Under the pieces are notes generated by a model. The model had not been told where the DNA came from and ran no database searches. It saw only the letters and a program-made list of their open reading frames with translations. From assembly GCF_019733355.1 (NCBI RefSeq), contig NZ_JAIHLQ010000002.1:186001-250000 (forward strand): a stretch of 64,000 nucleotides of DNA. Direction: 5' to 3'. Shown in pieces: positions 58,064 to 64,000 of the stretch (the first letter of the stretch is position 1; each line of letters begins with the position of its first letter). The DNA comes from Pseudomonas baetica (lineage in GTDB: Bacteria > Pseudomonadota > Gammaproteobacteria > Pseudomonadales > Pseudomonadaceae). The translations under genes and the position numbers were made by a program.

Positions 58064-59566
58064 ATGAGCGACGCCCCGGTCATCGGCCATTACATCCACG
58101 GTCAAGTGCAAGACAGCAACAGTGAGCGCTTCAGCAACGTTTTCAACCCGGCCACCGGCAGCGTCCAGGCGCGCGTCGGGCTGGCCAGCCAGAAAACCAT
58201 AGACGAAGCTGTTGCCTCGGCCCTGAAAGCCTTCCCGGCCTGGTCAGAACAATCGTCCCTGCGCCGTTCGCGGGTGATGTTCAAGTTCAAGGAGCTGCTC
58301 GACCAGCATCACGATGAACTGGCAGAAATCATCAGCCGCGAACACGGCAAAGTGTTTTCGGACGCCAAAGGCGAAGTCACCCGGGGTATTGAGATCGTCG
58401 AGTACGCCTGTGGAGCGCCGACCCTGCTGAAAACAGATTTCAGCGACAACATCGGCGGCGGCATCGATAACTGGAACCTGCGTCAGCCGCTGGGCGTGTG
58501 TGCCGGCGTCACGCCATTCAACTTCCCGGTGATGGTGCCGCTGTGGATGATCCCGCTGGCGCTGATCACCGGTAACTGCTTCATCCTCAAACCGTCCGAG
58601 CGTGATCCGTCCGCCAGCGTGCTGATGGCCCGACTGTTGAGCGAAGCCGGTTTGCCGGACGGCGTGTTCAACGTGGTCCAAGGCGACAAGACGGCGGTGG
58701 ACGCGTTGCTGCAACACCCGGACATCGAGGCGATTTCCTTTGTCGGCTCGACGCCGATTGCCGAGTACATCCACCAGCAAGCCACCGCCCGGGGCAAGCG
58801 TGTGCAGGCACTGGGCGGGGCGAAAAATCACATGATCGTCATGCCCGACGCAGACTTGGATCAAGCGGCAGATGCCCTGATCGGCGCGGCGTACGGCTCG
58901 GCCGGCGAGCGCTGCATGGCGATTTCGATTGCCGTGGCGGTGGGCGATGTCGGCGACCCACTGATTGCCAAACTGCTGCCGCGTATCGATCAGTTGAAAG
59001 TCGGCAACGGCCTGAAGGGCGACAGCGACATGGGACCGTTGGTCACCGCCGAGCACAAGGCCAAAGTCGAAGGTTTTATCGACGAAGGCGTAACTCAGGG
59101 CGCACGACTGATCGTCGACGGCCGAAACTTCAAGGTACCGGGCGCCGAGAACGGTTTCTTCGTCGGCGCGACGCTGTTCGACAACGTCACGACGGAAATG
59201 AGCATCTACCAACAGGAAATTTTCGGCCCGGTGCTGGGCATCGTGCGGGTGCCGGATTTCGCCAGCGCCGTCGCGTTGATCAACGCCCACGAATTCGGCA
59301 ACGGCGTGTCCTGTTTCACCCGCGACGGTGGCATTGCCCGAGCCTTCGCCCGCACCATCAAGGTCGGCATGGTCGGCATCAATGTGCCGATTCCAGTGCC
59401 AATGGCCTGGCATTCTTTCGGCGGCTGGAAACGCTCGCTGTTCGGCGATCACCATGCTTACGGCGAAGAAGGCATTCGCTTCTACAGTCGCTACAAAAGC
59501 GTGATGCAGCGCTGGCCCGACAGTATCGCCAAGGGCCCGGAATTCAGCATGCCAACGGCCAACTAA
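58064..59566 (+). CDS. iolA: Methylmalonate/malonate-semialdehyde dehydrogenase
   Basis: 500 residues of the CoA-dependent aldehyde dehydrogenase family. Key points: [57 protein letters not shown], and catalytic Cys in [13 protein letters not shown]. It converts malonate semialdehyde to acetyl-CoA and CO2 with CoA, the last step of inositol use; also called mmsA. Downstream of iolB by 44 bases. Confidence 0.94.
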   Translation: MSDAPVIGHYIHGQVQDSNSERFSNVFNPATGSVQARVGLASQKTIDEAVASALKAFPAWSEQSSLRRSRVMFKFKELLDQHHDELAEIISREHGKVFSDAKGEVTRGIEIVEYACGAPTLLKTDFSDNIGGGIDNWNLRQPLGVCAGVTPFNFPVMVPLWMIPLALITGNCFILKPSERDPSASVLMARLLSEAGLPDGVFNVVQGDKTAVDALLQHPDIEAISFVGSTPIAEYIHQQATARGKRVQALGGAKNHMIVMPDADLDQAADALIGAAYGSAGERCMAISIAVAVGDVGDPLIAKLLPRIDQLKVGNGLKGDSDMGPLVTAEHKAKVEGFIDEGVTQGARLIVDGRNFKVPGAENGFFVGATLFDNVTTEMSIYQQEIFGPVLGIVRVPDFASAVALINAHEFGNGVSCFTRDGGIARAFARTIKVGMVGINVPIPVPMAWHSFGGWKRSLFGDHHAYGEEGIRFYSRYKSVMQRWPDSIAKGPEFSMPTAN

Positions 59567-59591
59567 TTCACCTGTGCGGAGAACAACAATA

Positions 59592-60413
59592 ATGAGCAAA
59601 CCCCTGCGTTTCGCCCTGAACCGTATGGTCGCCCCACGCTTGTCCCTGCCGGCGTTCATCGACTTGGCGGTGGCCCTCAAGGCCGACGCCATCGAAATTC
59701 GCAACGACCTTAAAGGCGTCGAGATCGAAGACGGTACCGCCCCCGAGCGCGTCCGTGAGTTGTGCACCGCCAAAGGCATTACCGTGCTGTCGATCAACGC
59801 GCTGTATCCGTTTGATGTGTGGAATGACGAGCGCCGTGCACAGGCCTTGAAGCTGGCTGCTTATGCCCGTGATTGCGGCGCTCAAGGGTTGGTCATGTGT
59901 CCGCTCAACGACCGTGCTGACCCGCGCAATGAGGCTGCACGTGCTTCAGGTTTGCGCACGGCGTTGACTGAACTGGCGCCGATCCTGCGCGAACACGGCA
60001 TCCTCGGTTTCATTGAACCGCTGGGTTTCGAAGAGTGCTCGCTGCGTCGCAAGCGTACGGCGGTGGACGCGATCAAGGCCATCGGCGGGCTGGATGTGTT
60101 TCGTCTGGTGCACGACACCTTTCACCATTACTTGGCCGGCGAACATGAATTCTTTCCCGAGCTGACCGGACTGGTGCACATCTCCGGTGTCGAGGATGCA
60201 GAGGCGCCGTTGGCGACCATTCGCGACGGCCACCGGGTGCTGGTGGGCGAGGGCGACATCCTTGGCAACGCGGCGCAAATCGACACCTTGCTCAGCAGTG
60301 GTTACAGCGGCTACCTGTCGTTCGAACCTTTTGCCGACAGCGTCCATGGTCTGGCGGATATCCAGCAGGCAATCGGCGCGAGCATGAGCCACCTGCAAAA
60401 ATCTCAAGGCTAA
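59592..60413 (+). CDS. iolI: Inosose isomerase-like TIM-barrel protein
   Basis: 273 residues from the ATG at 59592 (GGAG upstream, 59574 also possible). Xylose-isomerase-like TIM barrel: FALNRMVAPRLSLPAFIDLA, DAIEIRNDLKG, FIEPLGFEECSLRRKRTAVD with metal Glu, RLVHDTFHHYLAGEH and HISGVEDAEAP. IolI interconverts inosose isomers (2-keto- to 1-keto-myo-inositol). Position between iolA and iolD agrees, but this fold is broad, so the exact substrate is inferred. Confidence 0.75.
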   Translation: MSKPLRFALNRMVAPRLSLPAFIDLAVALKADAIEIRNDLKGVEIEDGTAPERVRELCTAKGITVLSINALYPFDVWNDERRAQALKLAAYARDCGAQGLVMCPLNDRADPRNEAARASGLRTALTELAPILREHGILGFIEPLGFEECSLRRKRTAVDAIKAIGGLDVFRLVHDTFHHYLAGEHEFFPELTGLVHISGVEDAEAPLATIRDGHRVLVGEGDILGNAAQIDTLLSSGYSGYLSFEPFADSVHGLADIQQAIGASMSHLQKSQG

Positions 60414-60423
60414 TGAAGATCCT

Positions 60424-60448
60424 CTGTGGGAGCGGCGGTGCGGCGATC
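60424..60448. repeat. Degenerate REP half
   Basis: CTGTGGGAGCGGCGGTGCGG resembles one REP arm without its partner, between the iolI-like gene and iolD. Confidence 0.55.
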
Positions 60449-60506
60449 CCGCAGTGATCGCATTCCAAGGCACATACCGGATTTAGCTTCAAAGGAAGGT
60501 GCAAGC

Positions 60507-62438
60507 ATGACCACAACAAGACTGACCATGGCCCAGGCCCTGGTGAAATTCCTCGATAACCAGTACATCGAGGTCGATGGGGTTCAAAGCAAGTTCGTCG
60601 CCGGGATCTTTACCATTTTCGGCCACGGCAACGTACTGGGCCTGGGCCAGGCTCTTGAGCAGGACAGTGGCGACCTGATCGTCCATCAGGGGCGTAATGA
60701 GCAAGGCATGGCCCACGCCGCCATCGGTTTTGCCAAGCAGCACCTGCGGCGCAAGATCTACGCCTGCTCCTCTTCGGTAGGCCCCGGTGCGGCGAACATG
60801 CTGACCGCCGCCGCGACCGCGACCGCCAACCGTATTCCCTTGCTGCTGTTGCCCGGCGACGTGTACGCCTGCCGCCAGCCGGACCCGGTGCTGCAACAGA
60901 TCGAGCAGTTCCACGACCTGAGCATCAGCACCAACGATGCGTTCAAGGCAGTGAGCAAATACTGGGACCGCATCAACCGCCCCGAACAACTCATGACGGC
61001 GGCGATCCACGCCATGCGTGTGCTCACCGACCCCGCCGAAACCGGCGCAGTGACCCTGGCCTTGCCGCAAGACGTGCAGGCCGAGCCCTACGACTATCCC
61101 GATTACTTCCTGCAAAAACGCGTGCACCGCATCGAGCGTCGTCCGGCGACTGAAGCGATGCTCGGTGACGCGCTGGCACTGTTCAAAGGCAAGCGCAAGC
61201 CGCTGATCATTTGCGGTGGTGGGGTCAAATACTCGGGTGCCAATGGCGCCTTGCAGGCGTTGGCCGAGCGCTTCGACATTCCCTTCGCCGAAACCCAGGC
61301 CGGCAAGAGTGCGGTGGTGTCCAGCCACCCGCTGAACGTTGGCGGGATCGGTGAAACCGGCTGTCTGGCGGCGAACTTGCTGGCCAAAGACGCGGACCTG
61401 ATCATCGGTGTCGGCACCCGCTACAGCGATTTCACCACCGCCTCGAAATCCCTGTTTCAGCATCCGGATGTGCAATTTCTCAACCTCAACATCAGTCCCT
61501 GCGATGCTTTGAAACTCGACGGCGTGCAACTGGTGGCGGATGCCAAAGTCGGGCTGCAAGCCTTGGCTGAAGCCTTGGGCGATTACCGTTCTGCGTGGGG
61601 CGATCAACCGCGACAGGCCAAGGTTCAACTGGACGAGGAAGTCGACCGTATCTATCAGGTCGAATACCAGAGCCAGGACTTTATCCCGGAAATCAACGAC
61701 CACATGGACCCGGCGGTGCTGCGCGAATTCATCGAGCTGACCGGTTCCTGCCTGACCCAGAGTCGTGTGCTTGGCGTACTCAATGAAACCCTGGCCGATG
61801 ACGCGGTGATCGTCGCCGCCGCCGGCAGCCTGCCCGGTGACTTGCAGCGCAGTTGGCGCAGCAAGGGCGTGAACACTTATCACGTCGAGTACGGCTATTC
61901 CTGCATGGGTTACGAGGTCAATGCCGCACTGGGCGTGAAACTTGCCGGGCCTGAGCGCGAGGTCTACGCGCTGGTTGGCGACGGCTCTTACATGATGCTG
62001 CATTCCGAACTGGCGACCTCGATCCAGGAGCGCCGCAAGATCAACGTCGTGCTGCTCGACAACATGACCTTCGGTTGCATCAACAACCTGCAGATGGAAC
62101 ACGGCATGGACAGCTTCGGCACCGAGTTCCGGTTCCGCAACCCGCAAACCGGCAAGCTCGACGGCGGTTTCGTGCCGGTGGATTTCGCCATGAGCGCGGC
62201 GGCTTATGGTTGCAAGACCTACAAGGTGAGCACGGTCGATGAGCTGCGAACCGCATTGGCCGATGCGCGTTTGCAGACGGTGTCAACGCTGATCGATATC
62301 AAGGTTCTACCCAAAACCATGATTCACAAATACCTGTCGTGGTGGCGGGTCGGCGTGGCGCAAGTCTCCACCAGCGCCCGCACCGATGCGGTGGCCAAGA
62401 CCCTGAATGAACGACTGGCCAAGGCCCGTCAGTACTGA
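60507..62438 (+). CDS. iolD: THcHDO hydrolase (diketone-ring-opening, ThDP)
   Basis: 643 residues from the ATG at 60507 with AAGGAAGG upstream. ThDP-dependent enzyme of the acetolactate synthase fold: N-terminal [20 protein letters not shown] and [16 protein letters not shown], middle domain with [20 protein letters not shown], and ThDP motif [15 protein letters not shown]... ending [12 protein letters not shown]. Hydrolyses 3D-(3,5/4)-trihydroxycyclohexane-1,2-dione to 5-deoxyglucuronate, after IolE and before IolB. Confidence 0.95.
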   Translation: MTTTRLTMAQALVKFLDNQYIEVDGVQSKFVAGIFTIFGHGNVLGLGQALEQDSGDLIVHQGRNEQGMAHAAIGFAKQHLRRKIYACSSSVGPGAANMLTAAATATANRIPLLLLPGDVYACRQPDPVLQQIEQFHDLSISTNDAFKAVSKYWDRINRPEQLMTAAIHAMRVLTDPAETGAVTLALPQDVQAEPYDYPDYFLQKRVHRIERRPATEAMLGDALALFKGKRKPLIICGGGVKYSGANGALQALAERFDIPFAETQAGKSAVVSSHPLNVGGIGETGCLAANLLAKDADLIIGVGTRYSDFTTASKSLFQHPDVQFLNLNISPCDALKLDGVQLVADAKVGLQALAEALGDYRSAWGDQPRQAKVQLDEEVDRIYQVEYQSQDFIPEINDHMDPAVLREFIELTGSCLTQSRVLGVLNETLADDAVIVAAAGSLPGDLQRSWRSKGVNTYHVEYGYSCMGYEVNAALGVKLAGPEREVYALVGDGSYMMLHSELATSIQERRKINVVLLDNMTFGCINNLQMEHGMDSFGTEFRFRNPQTGKLDGGFVPVDFAMSAAAYGCKTYKVSTVDELRTALADARLQTVSTLIDIKVLPKTMIHKYLSWWRVGVAQVSTSARTDAVAKTLNERLAKARQY

Positions 62439-63506
<1,068 letters not shown>

Positions 63507-63515
63507 CGATGATCG

Positions 63516-63595
63516 CCTGTGGGAGCGAGCTTGCACGCGATGACGGCGGCACATTCAACATCTATGTGACTGTCAGATCAGCTCGCCCCCACAGG
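63516..63595. repeat. REP pair with the same spacer as 56178-56270, inverted
   Basis: REP-type arms at 63516-63540 and ~63579-63595 (the second degenerate) flank a spacer whose ACATTCAACATCTATGTGAC is close to the reverse complement of the spacer at 56210-56240. The two BIMEs are therefore copies in opposite orientation. Confidence 0.8.
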
Positions 63596-63636
63596 GGAGT
63601 GTTACGGCTCAGGTATTGATGAAGGAGAACAAGAAC

Positions 63637-64000
63637 ATGCGCATCGCACTGGACCCCTACATGTACCGCACCCTGTCCCTGGGCAAGATGGTCGATAAGG
63701 TCGCCGAGCTCGGGTACGAACACATCGAACTCTCGCCCCGGGAAGATTTCCTGCCGTTCTACAAAGCCCCGCGCGTCGACAAGGCGCGGATCAAGGCATT
63801 TCGCAAGGCCCTGAGCGACACCGGGGTCAAGCTCTCTTCCTTGTTACCGATGTACCACTGGGCTGCTGCCGACGAAGGCCTGCGTGTTGCCGCCGTTCGC
63901 AACTGGAAACGGGCGATTCAGATTGCCGTGGAGATGGACTGCGAGCTGGTCAACACCGAGTTCACCGGCCAGTCAGACAACCCGCTGGTCTGCGAGAACC
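63637..64000 (+). CDS. Sugar phosphate isomerase/epimerase-like TIM barrel, cut by window edge
   Basis: 121 residues visible, [20 protein letters not shown], with GAAGGAG about 8 bases upstream. [20 protein letters not shown] then [20 protein letters not shown] and [19 protein letters not shown] fit xylose-isomerase-like TIM barrels (IolE/IolH-type). It follows iolG by 130 bases across a REP pair, so it is probably another inositol-linked isomerase; the C-terminal catalytic half lies outside the window. Confidence 0.8.
   Translation, partial: MRIALDPYMYRTLSLGKMVDKVAELGYEHIELSPREDFLPFYKAPRVDKARIKAFRKALSDTGVKLSSLLPMYHWAAADEGLRVAAVRNWKRAIQIAVEMDCELVNTEFTGQSDNPLVCEN

Noticed and set aside
58244..59797. 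Long antisense open frame (517 codons) across iolA
   Set aside because: High-GC third-position bias of iolA keeps the opposite strand open; no ribosome binding site and the product is arginine/histidine/glycine-rich low-sense sequence.
60489..62147. Long antisense open frame (552 codons) across iolD
   Set aside because: Shadow of iolD with the same composition artefact; no family resemblance.

Overview
The window is from a Pseudomonas chromosome, probably of the P. fluorescens group. The evidence is the high GC content, REP elements of the fluorescens type (56178-56270, 63516-63595), a Pseudomonas-type myo-inositol cluster, and a mannitol-1-phosphate dehydrogenase/phosphatase fusion. About two thirds of it (1 to ~44061) is a largely complete lambda-like siphophage prophage. 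Its left end and integrase lie outside the window. The right end (attR) is the 3' half of a tRNA-Pro(GGG) gene at 44012-44061.

Prophage layout. 1-2631 is a leftward early region of small zinc-ribbon and hypothetical genes, with a repressor-type operator/promoter at 2566-2608. 2680-4986 carries probable cargo: an Aer-type PAS chemoreceptor and a stefin-like small protein. 5298-6332 is the immunity switch: a self-cleaving CI-like repressor, three evenly spaced operators and a Cro-like protein. 6387-12302 holds early genes: a BRO-N antirepressor, an O-like replication protein with five iterons inside its gene, NinB, NinG and a Q-position gene. 13445-16724 holds a permuted tail-tip-like protein, a holin, an Acb2-like anti-CBASS protein and small genes. 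16756-26078 is packaging, head and connector. 26082-40945 is tail, including a G/G-T programmed frameshift, the tape measure, L-K-I-J and fibres. 40948-42272 is fibre assembly, endolysin and nested Rz/Rz1 spanins. 42244-43860 holds a LexA-box-linked gene and a PD-(D/E)XK-like protein just before attR.

Minus-strand or self-contained cargo genes interrupt the rightward operon at several points (15680-16027, 32140-33994, 34656-34940, 42244-42570). Intrinsic terminators directly followed by a ribosome binding site separate late modules, so late expression should depend on antitermination.

Host DNA follows: a DUF6694-like lipoprotein, small exported proteins, an IS66 TnpB remnant, a fasciclin protein, and the minus-strand HAD/mannitol dehydrogenase fusion (48418-50574). 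The window ends in an inositol catabolism cluster. This has a divergent Gfo/Idh/MocA oxidoreductase and an RpiR-type regulator on the minus strand, then iolC (kinase fused to a DUF2090 aldolase), iolE, iolB, iolA, an iolI-like gene, iolD, iolG and a partial TIM-barrel epimerase. AT-rich palindromes related to GGAATAATTATT lie upstream of both the oxidoreductase gene and iolC and are probable regulator sites. Together the enzymes convert myo-inositol through inosose, diketone, 2-deoxy-5-keto-gluconate and its phosphate to central metabolism; no transporter gene is inside the window.
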